Shown here piece by piece: positions 52,991 to 60,915 of a DNA stretch of 64,000 bases. Location of the stretch: assembly GCA_026712715.1 (NCBI GenBank), contig JAPOPW010000027.1, positions 27,858 through 91,857 of the forward strand. The letters are read 5' to 3'. Below the pieces are notes generated by a model that was given only the letters and a program-made list of their open reading frames with translations, was not told where the DNA came from and did not search any database. This DNA is from Immundisolibacterales bacterium. Lineage in GTDB: Bacteria > Pseudomonadota > Gammaproteobacteria > HK1. A program made the translations under genes and the position numbers. Every line of letters begins with the position of its first letter. Position 1 is the stretch's first letter.

Positions 52991-54145
52991 ATGTTCACGA
53001 TCGACAGCAGCTTCGAAGGCGGAAGCATCGAGGTTCTCGACGCGAGCGACCCCGGCAACGTGCGCCTGAACCTGAAGACCGACCCGAACGCCGAGGAAAG
53101 CTACTGGTTCTTCTTCCGTCTGTCGGGCGCGCGGGGCCGGACCTGCCGGCTGGTGATCGAGAACGCGGGCGGCGCCTTCCGGCTCGCCGAGCGCGAAGGG
53201 ACGGACGTGCCGGGTCCGTACCAGGACTACCGGGCCTGCGGCTCCGCGGACCTCGACACCTGGTTCCGCGTGCCGACGGACTTCGAGAACGGCCGGCTCG
53301 TCATCACCGTGTCCCCGGACCGGGACTGCTTCTTCCTCGCGAGCTTTCCGCCCTACGGCCACGAACGGCACAACCGCCTCATCGCCCGGGCCGCGGCCGC
53401 CTCCCATGCGACGGCCACGGTGCTCGGCCGGACACCGGATGGCAACGCGATCGATCTCCTGCAATTCGGCGAAGCGCGCGCGGACCGGACGGTGTGCTGG
53501 ATAACGGCGCGCCAGCACCCCTCGGAGACGATGGCCGAATGGTTCGCCGAAGGACTCATCGACCGCCTCGTGGACCCGGACGACTTCCTCGCCCGCAAGT
53601 TGCTCGACGAATGCGTCTTCTACGTCGTCCCCTGCATGAACCCGGACGGCGCGCGCCGGGGAAACACGCGCCGCAACGGCGGCAAGGTCGACCTCAACCG
53701 CGAGTGGGTCGAACCCTCCGCCGAGGTCAGCCCCGAAGTCTTCCACGTTCGCGACCTGATGCATCGCACCGGGGTCGACTTCTACATGGACGTGCACGGC
53801 GACGAGGAGCTGCCCTGCGTGTTCCTGGCCGGTCCGCTCGAGGTACCGTCGCTCACCCCGGCCATGCGCGAGAACTTCCGCGCCTTCGAATTGGCGCTTC
53901 AGCAAGCCAATCCGGACTACCGGACCGGCTATCCCTACCCCGGTGGCCCGCCGCCCACGGCCAACCTGCAGATGGCCTGGAACTACGTCGGGGAGACGTT
54001 CAAGTGCCTCAGCATCCTGGTGGAACAGCCGTTCAAGGACTGCGAGCACGCGCGCGATGCAAAGAAGGGATATTCGCCCGAACGCGCGCGCCGGCTGGGA
54101 GCGGCGTCGCTAGTGGCTCTGAACGCGGTGCGATCGAAGCTGTGA
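52991..54145 (+). CDS. M14-family zinc carboxypeptidase, cytosolic carboxypeptidase (CCP)-like
   Basis: A 384-residue cytoplasmic protein without a signal peptide. The N-terminal beta domain (YWFFFRLSGARGRTCRLVIE) precedes the M14 catalytic domain with the zinc ligands His176 and Glu179 in ARQHPSETMAEW and His269 in FYMDVHGDEELPC; PCMNPDGARRGNTRRNGGKV and DLNREW is the substrate-binding loop; the general-base Glu is in SILVEQPFKDCEH. This layout is that of M14D/CCP (Nna1-like) bacterial enzymes, whose eukaryotic relatives remove glutamates. Natural substrate in bacteria is unknown. It follows an alpha/beta hydrolase and faces a peptide importer operon. Confidence 0.92.
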   Translation: MFTIDSSFEGGSIEVLDASDPGNVRLNLKTDPNAEESYWFFFRLSGARGRTCRLVIENAGGAFRLAEREGTDVPGPYQDYRACGSADLDTWFRVPTDFENGRLVITVSPDRDCFFLASFPPYGHERHNRLIARAAAASHATATVLGRTPDGNAIDLLQFGEARADRTVCWITARQHPSETMAEWFAEGLIDRLVDPDDFLARKLLDECVFYVVPCMNPDGARRGNTRRNGGKVDLNREWVEPSAEVSPEVFHVRDLMHRTGVDFYMDVHGDEELPCVFLAGPLEVPSLTPAMRENFRAFELALQQANPDYRTGYPYPGGPPPTANLQMAWNYVGETFKCLSILVEQPFKDCEHARDAKKGYSPERARRLGAASLVALNAVRSKL

Positions 54146-54532
54146 GGGCGTGCCCACGGACAGGCCGTTTCCGCGGCGGCGATCGCCGTTCCGCCGGCGT
54201 TGGGCCCAGGCGGGGGACCGCACTGGCGCTGCCGGCGAGACCGCAGTATCGTTGCCGGGGGCCGGCGCTGCGCCGGCCGGAGCGGTGACGTTCTCGACCA
54301 GACTCCTCGAGGGGCTCAGATCCTTGCAGGCGAGCCAAGTTTGCAACGCGTTCTCTGGAACGGAACGCACGAGGCTGCCAACGCTGCGAAGCGGCGGGGT
54401 TTCGAACCGGGACGGGCGGTGTCGAAAATGTCTCGTCGGTCCGAAGCGCAGCCTCGCTGGACTTCCGCCCGGACCCGCAGCCCGAATCGACTCATCCGCG
54501 CGCCACCATCGACCGCAGCCCGAGTGACCGAC
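54146..54532. other. intergenic region
   Basis: About 390 nt between the M14 gene and the TauD-like gene, both on the plus strand. No open frame with family similarity, no convincing promoter boxes, and no long repeats were seen. Confidence 0.4.
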
Positions 54533-55447
54533 ATGCCCCACCTCCACCCGACCGTCACGCCGACCGATGCCACCCTGGGCGCCACCATCACCGGCATCGA
54601 CCTCGCATCCATGGATGAAGCGACATGGCGCATCGTCGAGAGCGCGTTTCACGCGCACGCGGTGCTGATCTTTCCCGGCCAGACGCTGAGCGAATCGGCC
54701 CAGATCGATTTCGCGGGGCGTTTCGGCGACATCGAGCGGCTGCGCCCCGACCCGCGTGCGCTCGCCGTCTCGATCAGCAATGAGAATCCCGACGGGACGG
54801 TCGCGAAGCCGCGCGAATTCCGCTTCAAGACGCAGCGCGGCAACGAGGGCTGGCATACCGACTCTTCCTACATGCCGCTCGCGGCCAAGGCTTCCGTGCT
54901 CTGCGCGCAGGTCGTTCCGCCAAGTGGCGGCGAGACCGAGTGGGCCGACATGCGCGCGGCGTACGATGCGCTCGACGATGCGACCAGGGAGCGAATCAGC
55001 GATCTCGCGGCGTACCACTCGCTCTATCAGTCGCAGGCGAAGATCGGCTACGAGATCAAGTCCGGGGCCGGCTACGGTTATCACACCAAGGGCGCGCCGC
55101 TGCGGCCGCTGGTGAAGACCCACCCGGTCACCGGTCGCAAGTCCCTGTTCATCGGCCGCCATGCCTATCGCATACCGGGCCTCGACGATGACGAGGCGCA
55201 GGGTCTGCTCGACGATCTCGTCACGTTTGCGTGCCGGGCCCCGCGTACGCTCTCCCATCGCTGGCGCGTGGGCGATGTCGTCATCTGGGACAATCGCTGC
55301 GTGCTCCATCGCGCGCGGCCCTACGATTTCAGTCAGCCGCGCACGATGCGCCACGTGCGGGTCGCCGGTGATCCGGCGAGCGAGCTCGCCGCGACCGGCC
55401 GCGACGAACGCGCCGGCGCCTTCGAACCGTCGGCGTCGAACCGGTAG
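54533..55447 (+). CDS. TauD/TfdA-family Fe(II)/2-oxoglutarate dioxygenase
   Basis: A 304-residue dioxygenase. Seen: TDATLGATITGIDLASMDEA, AHAVLIFPGQTLSESAQIDF, the facial-triad motif GNEGWHTDSSYMPL (His-x-Asp) and the distal His in WDNRCVLHRARPYDF, followed by Arg in RTMRHVRVAG that binds 2-oxoglutarate. The family hydroxylates taurine, 2,4-D, alkyl sulfates and other substrates; nothing here settles which. It is convergent with trpEG, only 13 nt apart. Confidence 0.92.
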   Translation: MPHLHPTVTPTDATLGATITGIDLASMDEATWRIVESAFHAHAVLIFPGQTLSESAQIDFAGRFGDIERLRPDPRALAVSISNENPDGTVAKPREFRFKTQRGNEGWHTDSSYMPLAAKASVLCAQVVPPSGGETEWADMRAAYDALDDATRERISDLAAYHSLYQSQAKIGYEIKSGAGYGYHTKGAPLRPLVKTHPVTGRKSLFIGRHAYRIPGLDDDEAQGLLDDLVTFACRAPRTLSHRWRVGDVVIWDNRCVLHRARPYDFSQPRTMRHVRVAGDPASELAATGRDERAGAFEPSASNR

Positions 55448-55460
55448 CCGCCGGGCGCGG

Positions 55461-57665
55461 TCAGCTTGCGGCGCGGCGCGCGAGCGGCTCGGCCCGCGGA
55501 TGCAGCCGCCCCACCACCTCGTGGATGAGGCGACGACCCACCTCCCCCCCGAGGGTCAGGATCGATTCGGGGTGGAACTGCACGGCCGCGATGGGAAGGG
55601 TCCGGTGCTCGACGGCCATGACCACCCCGTCCTCGGTGTCGGCGGTGATCTCCAGGCATTCGGGCAACCCGTCGCGCTTCGCGAAGAGGGAGTGGTAGCG
55701 CCCCGCCTCGAAGCGCTCCGGGAGGTTCGGGAGCAGCCTCCCGCCGCGCCACCGGATGGTCGACGGCTTGCCGTGCATCGGATAGTCGAGGGTGCCCAGG
55801 CGCCCGCCGAAGTACTCCACGATTCCCTGCAGGCCAAGGCACACCCCGAACAGGGGGAGTCCCCGTTCGAGGGTGGCGCCGATGGTATCCGCGACCCGGA
55901 AGTCGGACGGGGTGCCGGGGCCGGGGGAGAGGACCACGAGGTCGGGCGCGACCGCGTCGATCCGCTCCGGCTCGAAGCCGGCCCGCAGGGTCATCACCTC
56001 CGCGCCCGTCTCCCGGAGGTAGGCGGCGAGGGTGTGCACGAAAGAGTCCTGATGATCCACCATGAGGACCGTCCGCCCCGCCCCCGGCCGCCCCGCTCCC
56101 GTCTCCGCCGCCGATTCGGCCGGCGGGTCCGGACGCTCGATCGCGTCGAGCAGGGCCGCCGCCTTGAGCCAGGTCTCGCCCTCCTCGGTCTGCGGATCGG
56201 AGTCGACGAGGAGGGTCGCCCCGGCCCGCACCTCGGCCTCCCCGTTCCGGATCTGAACGGTGCGAAGGGTGAGCCCGGTGTTCATGTTTCCGTCGAAGCC
56301 GATCATCCCGATCGCCCCGCCGTACCAGCGCCGCACGGACTTCTCGTGGTCCTCGATGAACTGCATCGCGGCGTGCTTGGGGGCACCGGTCACGGTGACC
56401 GCCCAGGTGTGGGCGAGGAAGCCGTCGAGGGCGTCGAAGCTCCCTCGCAGGCGCCCTTCGACGTGGTCCACGGTATGTATGAGGCGCGAGTACATCTCGA
56501 TCTGGCGCCGGCCGATGACCCGCACGCTCCCCGGCTCGCACACCCGGGACTTGTCGTTGCGGTCGACGTCCGTGCACATCGTGAGCTCGGACGCCTCCTT
56601 TTCCGAGGAGAGCAGCTTCAGGATCTGCTTCGCGTCGCCTATCGCGTCCTCGCCGCGCGCCACGGTGCCCGAGATGGGGCAGGTCTCTATCCGCCGGCCG
56701 TCGACCCGCACGTACATCTCCGGCGAGGCGGCGACGAGGTACTCGCCCTCCCCGAGGTTCATGAGCGACCCGTAGGGAGCGGGGTTGCGGGAGCGAAGAC
56801 GCCGGAACACCTCGGACGGCGGAGCGGGGCAGCGCGCGAAGAACGACTGGCCGGGCACCACCTCGAAGAGATCCCCCCGCCGGAAGTAGGCGTCGGCCTT
56901 GCGCACGCAGTCGGCGTACTCGCCCGGGCGGTGGTCCATCTCGCGTCCGACCTTGTCCGCCGCCCGCCAGGACGACACCCGGCCGGTGCGCGCAAGTCCC
57001 TCCGTCGAGCCGGCATCCGTCGTGAACTCGAATCGGTGCTCGGTCGCCGTCGCCGCCTGGTGATCCACCACCAGGAAGGAGTCGGGAAGGTAGAGCACGA
57101 GGTCCCGGGCGTCCGGCGGCCGGATCCGCCGGAGTTCGACGGGGTCGAACTGGAACGCGAGGTCGTAGCCGAACGCACCGTAGAGCCCGAGGTAGGGGTC
57201 GTCCTTGGCCCCGAACCGGGCGATGATGGCGCGAAGAGCCGAGAACACGGTCGGCTGGCGGCTCCGGTCCTCCTCGGTGAACCCGGGCTCCGGCTCGCGC
57301 ACCGTGAACGCGATCGTGTCCGCCCTGCGGTCGATGCCCGCGACGTGCGGCTCGCCGGCGAGAGCGTCATCGATCGGATCGAGGAGCACGCCTCCTCGTT
57401 CGTTGAGCGCGTGCACCGCGCCGCTTCGACCCCGGGCCACGATCTCGAGCGGCGGATCGGCGAAGCCGATGTCCCAACGGGTATAGCGCCCGGGGTACTC
57501 GTAGGACGACGCGAGAAGCACGCCTCGCCGCCCGTCGAGGCGCGCGGCGAGCGCCGCCACCGGATCGGGCCGGAGCGCCACCGGGGCGCTGCGCCGGACG
57601 ATCTCCACCCCGCCGGCGGTGCGGAAGCGCCGTTCCCGGGCCGGGCCGTCGCCTGTGAACGCCAT
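55461..57665 (-). CDS. trpE(G): anthranilate synthase, fused TrpE-TrpG
   Basis: A 734-residue fusion. The chorismate-binding part (about 1-510) has SSYEYPGRYTRWDIGFADPP, GLYGAFGYDLAFQFDPVELR, AASPEMYVRVDGRRIETCPI with SGTVARG, and TVTGAPKHAAMQFIEDHEKS. The glutamine amidotransferase part (about 535-734) has LMVDHQDSFVHTLAAYLRET, SPGPGTPSDFRVA, the nucleophile Cys in LFGVCLGLQGIVEYFGG and the His-Glu in AVQFHPESILTLGG. The fused form is best known from Rhizobium- and Azospirillum-like bacteria. ATG 57665 has GAGGAC upstream. I saw no Trp-rich leader peptide, so attenuation of the usual kind is not obvious. Confidence 0.96.
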   Translation of the reverse strand: MAFTGDGPARERRFRTAGGVEIVRRSAPVALRPDPVAALAARLDGRRGVLLASSYEYPGRYTRWDIGFADPPLEIVARGRSGAVHALNERGGVLLDPIDDALAGEPHVAGIDRRADTIAFTVREPEPGFTEEDRSRQPTVFSALRAIIARFGAKDDPYLGLYGAFGYDLAFQFDPVELRRIRPPDARDLVLYLPDSFLVVDHQAATATEHRFEFTTDAGSTEGLARTGRVSSWRAADKVGREMDHRPGEYADCVRKADAYFRRGDLFEVVPGQSFFARCPAPPSEVFRRLRSRNPAPYGSLMNLGEGEYLVAASPEMYVRVDGRRIETCPISGTVARGEDAIGDAKQILKLLSSEKEASELTMCTDVDRNDKSRVCEPGSVRVIGRRQIEMYSRLIHTVDHVEGRLRGSFDALDGFLAHTWAVTVTGAPKHAAMQFIEDHEKSVRRWYGGAIGMIGFDGNMNTGLTLRTVQIRNGEAEVRAGATLLVDSDPQTEEGETWLKAAALLDAIERPDPPAESAAETGAGRPGAGRTVLMVDHQDSFVHTLAAYLRETGAEVMTLRAGFEPERIDAVAPDLVVLSPGPGTPSDFRVADTIGATLERGLPLFGVCLGLQGIVEYFGGRLGTLDYPMHGKPSTIRWRGGRLLPNLPERFEAGRYHSLFAKRDGLPECLEITADTEDGVVMAVEHRTLPIAAVQFHPESILTLGGEVGRRLIHEVVGRLHPRAEPLARRAAS

Positions 57666-57767
57666 CGCGTGTCCTCGTCTCGGGGCATGAAGAAAGGGCG
57701 GAGCGTCGCGGCGGGCGGCGAGCCCGGGCCCGCCGTCCGGGTGTCCACCCCGGTCGACCGACGATTG

Positions 57768-57788
57768 TACCGGTGTACCGGCGCCGGT
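57768..57788. repeat. clustered TACCGG repeats in the trpEG/D-aminoacylase divergent region
   Basis: TACCGGTG is followed by TACCGG and the 12-bp palindrome ACCGGCGCCGGT. On the minus strand, TACAAT (57764-57769) might be a -10 box for trpEG, but no matching -35 was found. The repeats lie about 100 nt from trpEG and 75 nt from the D-aminoacylase start, so they could regulate either gene. Confidence 0.35.
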
Positions 57789-57862
57789 TTCGTCCAGGTG
57801 CATAATCCGGACTGCGATTACGCCGATCCGCGCGCCTGTTCCACACCCGGAGATCGAGACGA

Positions 57863-59329
57863 ATGAAACCGCAAGCCTGCGAGCTGCTCATTCGCGGCGG
57901 CACCGTTATCGATGGAACCGGCGCCGCGCGCCGCGCCGCCGACGTGGCCGTGGACGGCGACCGGATCGCCGCCGTCGGCCGGCTCGACGGGGTCCGGGCG
58001 GAGCGCGAGATCGACGCGAGCGGGCTCGTCGTCTCGCCGGGGTTCGTCGACGTCCACACGCACGACGATCGAGCCGTCCTCTCCGACCCCGGGATGGCCT
58101 GCAAGGTGAGCCAGGGGGTGACGACGGTGGTCGCCGGAAACTGCGGAGTGAGCCTCGCTCCGCTCCACGGGCGCGAGCCGCCGCCCCCCCTCAACCTGCT
58201 CGGCGGCACCGACTGGTACCGGTTTCCCACGTTCGCGGCCTACCGCGAAGAGCTCGAAGGATCCCCGCCCGCCCTCAACGTCGCGATGCAGGTCGGCCAC
58301 ACCGCCTTGCGGGCGCAGGTGATGGACGGGCTCGACCGCGCCGCCACCGGGCGCGAGATCGAGCGCATGGTGGAGCTCGCAGACGAAGGCATGCGCGCCG
58401 GGTGCATCGGCTTCAGCACCGGGCTCGCCTACCCGCCGGCGCGCGCCGCCCCGACCGAGGAGGTCTTGGCGATCGCGCACCGGGTCGCCGCCCGCGGCGG
58501 GATGCACTCGACGCACATGCGCGACGAGGAAGGGGGCGTGCTCGACTCGATTCGAGAGACCGCGCGCATCGGGCGCGAAGCCGGGATCGGCATCGTCATC
58601 TCCCACCACAAGTGCGCCGGGCGCGAGAACTGGGGCAGGACCCGCGAAACCCTCGCCCTCATCGCCGAGGCCCAGGAGACCCAGTCCCTCGATCTCGACG
58701 TGTACCCCTACGTCGCCGGGTCGACGGTGCTCCTCATGGAGATCGTGGCGCGCTCGGAGAAGGTGCTGGTGTCCTGGTCCGAGCCGCATCCCGAGGTCGC
58801 GGGGCGTCCGCTCGAAGAGGTTGCGCGCGAATGGGGATGCGGGGTCGAGGAGGCGGTCGCGCGCCTCCAGCCCGCCGGCGGAATCTACTTCATGATGGAC
58901 GAGGACGACCTCGCTCGGATCCTCGAGTTCCCGGGCGCCATGATCGGCTCCGACGGGCTTCCGCACGACGTCTTCCCGCATCCGCGCCTGTGGGGCACCT
59001 TCCCGCGGGTGCTCGGGCATTACTCCCGGGACCGGGGCCTCATCGGCCTCGAGGACGCGGTGCACCGGATGACCGGCAAGCCGGCCGCGGTGTTCGGCCT
59101 CGCCGGGCGGGGCGAGGTCCGCCCGGGGGCGTGGGCGGACCTCGTGCTCTTCGATCCCGACGGGATCATCGACGCCGCGACCTTCGAGGACCCCGCCCGT
59201 CCCGCGGCCGGGATTCGATCGGTCTTCGTCAACGGCCGCGAGGTCTGGGCGCTCGGCGCCGCCGTCGCCTCACCCGGCCCGGGCCCCGGCCGTCTGCTCC
59301 GGCGGACCCCCGCGCAAGGGCGCGCCTGA
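57863..59329 (+). CDS. D-aminoacylase-like amidohydrolase (N-acyl-D-amino-acid deacylase family)
   Basis: A 488-residue metal-dependent amidohydrolase. The first domain begins LLIRGGTVIDGTGAARRAAD, with the metal-binding GFVDVHTHDDRAVLSDPGMA, and QGVTTVVAGNCGVSLAPLHG (conserved Cys). Later ligands lie in HSTHMRDEEGGVLDSI, GIVISHHKCAGREN and MIGSDGLPHD. The end RPGAWADLVLFDPDGIIDAA is typical. These enzymes release D-amino acids from N-acyl forms; specificity is not clear here. It is divergent from trpEG and convergent with ppx. Confidence 0.93.
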   Translation: MKPQACELLIRGGTVIDGTGAARRAADVAVDGDRIAAVGRLDGVRAEREIDASGLVVSPGFVDVHTHDDRAVLSDPGMACKVSQGVTTVVAGNCGVSLAPLHGREPPPPLNLLGGTDWYRFPTFAAYREELEGSPPALNVAMQVGHTALRAQVMDGLDRAATGREIERMVELADEGMRAGCIGFSTGLAYPPARAAPTEEVLAIAHRVAARGGMHSTHMRDEEGGVLDSIRETARIGREAGIGIVISHHKCAGRENWGRTRETLALIAEAQETQSLDLDVYPYVAGSTVLLMEIVARSEKVLVSWSEPHPEVAGRPLEEVAREWGCGVEEAVARLQPAGGIYFMMDEDDLARILEFPGAMIGSDGLPHDVFPHPRLWGTFPRVLGHYSRDRGLIGLEDAVHRMTGKPAAVFGLAGRGEVRPGAWADLVLFDPDGIIDAATFEDPARPAAGIRSVFVNGREVWALGAAVASPGPGPGRLLRRTPAQGRA

Positions 59330-59403
59330 AACCCGGCCCGGGCAACTTCCCACCGGCCCGGGGCGGGGTCTGCCGTGCCGGTACCGGCCGGCGCGCGGCA
59401 TGA

Positions 59404-60915
59404 TCAGGAGTGGGCGCGGATTGCGTGCTCCGCGGCGCCGAGCGCCTTCGCAAGCGCCGCGAAGTCCTGCTCGACCGCGCCTCCGACGGGGGGAACGTCC
59501 GCCCCCTCGACCTTGAGCACGATCCGCTCGCGTCCGGGACGGTACTTCAGCCGCGTGCGGCCGAGGATCTCGGTGGAGCCGGCCGACAGCCGCCAGGCGA
59601 GGCGCATGCCACGCCCCAGGATCTCCGCACGGCGCCGGGCGTCCTCGCCGAGGAGCGGCCCGAGCCGCTTCGCCGCCGGCGCGTCGGCGGGATTTCCGCC
59701 GTAGCGGCCGAAGACGACGAGGCCGAGGAAGGCGCGCTCGCCGTGCGCGGCGGCGAGGTAGTTGTGACGCACCACCCGAAGGAGGCCCTGCTCGGCCCGA
59801 TAGTCGGGGTGCTCGCGCCACGAGATGTCGGCGAGGTGGCAGGCCGCGAGCGCGAGCCGCCGCCATGGTCCGTTGCCCGTGAGCGGGGCGAGCCAGCCAT
59901 GGAGCGCCTCCGCGAACTCGGGAAACCGCGCTTCGCGGCGCCCGAGCGCCTCGGCCGCGCGGAGCAGCGCGTCGGCCGACCGCTCCTTCACGGACAGCCG
60001 GGAGTGGACGAGCCCCTCGCGCACCCCCGTGGAGCAGAACCGGATCGTTCGCGGGCGGGTCGCTTCGAGCAGCTCCGCGAGCAGCCGGGCCGCGTACGGG
60101 AGCTGGCGGGCGCGCCGCCGGTTGATCCCCCTGGTGGCGCCGAGGGCGGTTGGCCGCAGCCGGCTGATGGAGTCGGCGAAGCCGGCGATCTCGCGCGCCC
60201 CGAGGGCGTAGTCGTGAATGATGTGCAGGGGATGGTCGGCGCGCTCGATGTGGAGCCGCGCGAGGGCGCGCCACGATCCTCCCACCGGGTAGAAGTTCGC
60301 GCGTCGGCGCTCGCCAAGCCAGGCGACGCCGGCGAGGGCGGTGCGCAGCCGCTGACCAGCCGCACTCGGATCCTCGGTATGGGCGTCCGCCATGCGCATC
60401 GTTCCGAGCGGGAGGGTCGCCTGGCGCCCGATGCACCCGCGCCGGATCTCGACGAGCTCGAGGCTCCCGCCTCCGAGGTCGCCCATGATCCCCGTCGCTC
60501 CCGGCATCCCGGCCACCACCCCGAGCGCGGACAGGCGCGCCTCCTCGGTGCCGTCGAGAACCCGGATTCGGGCGCCTGAGGCTTCCTCGATGTCTCCGAC
60601 CAGCCGGACTCCGTTGCGTGCGTCGCGCACCGCCGCGGTGGCGATGAGCTCGGTGTCGCCGACTCCGAGCGCGGTGGCGAGCCGCACGAAACGCACCACC
60701 GTCCGAGTCGCTTCGTGCATGGCCTCCCCGTCCAGCTCGTCGCCGTGGGCGAGGCCGCGGCCGAGCGCGCAGAACACGCGCTCGTTGTAGAGGGGCACGA
60801 GGGCGTTCTCCAGCCGATCGAAGATCGCGAGCCGGACGGAATTCGAGCCGATGTCGATCACGGCCACCGCGCGTGCGTGCGACGGCCGCGGCACGAGGCG
60901 GGCGGGGGACTCCAT
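59404..60915 (-). CDS. ppx: exopolyphosphatase/guanosine pentaphosphate phosphatase (Ppx/GppA)
   Basis: A 503-residue ASKHA-fold phosphatase. Seen: AVIDIGSNSVRLAIFDRLEN, IATAAVRDARNGVRLVGDIE, IMGDLGGGSLELVEIRRGCI and RTIRFCSTGVREGLVHSRLS. It removes terminal phosphates from polyphosphate or pppGpp. The C-terminal 150 residues include an HD-like helical region (ALAACHLADISWREHPDYRA). The start codon overlaps the ppk stop (TGATG), so both are translated together. This is the standard polyphosphate cycle pair; synthesis by Ppk1 and breakdown by Ppx. Confidence 0.94.
   Translation of the reverse strand: MESPARLVPRPSHARAVAVIDIGSNSVRLAIFDRLENALVPLYNERVFCALGRGLAHGDELDGEAMHEATRTVVRFVRLATALGVGDTELIATAAVRDARNGVRLVGDIEEASGARIRVLDGTEEARLSALGVVAGMPGATGIMGDLGGGSLELVEIRRGCIGRQATLPLGTMRMADAHTEDPSAAGQRLRTALAGVAWLGERRRANFYPVGGSWRALARLHIERADHPLHIIHDYALGAREIAGFADSISRLRPTALGATRGINRRRARQLPYAARLLAELLEATRPRTIRFCSTGVREGLVHSRLSVKERSADALLRAAEALGRREARFPEFAEALHGWLAPLTGNGPWRRLALAACHLADISWREHPDYRAEQGLLRVVRHNYLAAAHGERAFLGLVVFGRYGGNPADAPAAKRLGPLLGEDARRRAEILGRGMRLAWRLSAGSTEILGRTRLKYRPGRERIVLKVEGADVPPVGGAVEQDFAALAKALGAAEHAIRAHS

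Noticed and set aside
55161..57866. Plus-strand open frame of 901 codons opposite trpEG
   Set aside because: Low-complexity Arg/Gly/Val content and no family motifs; it is a shadow of trpEG.
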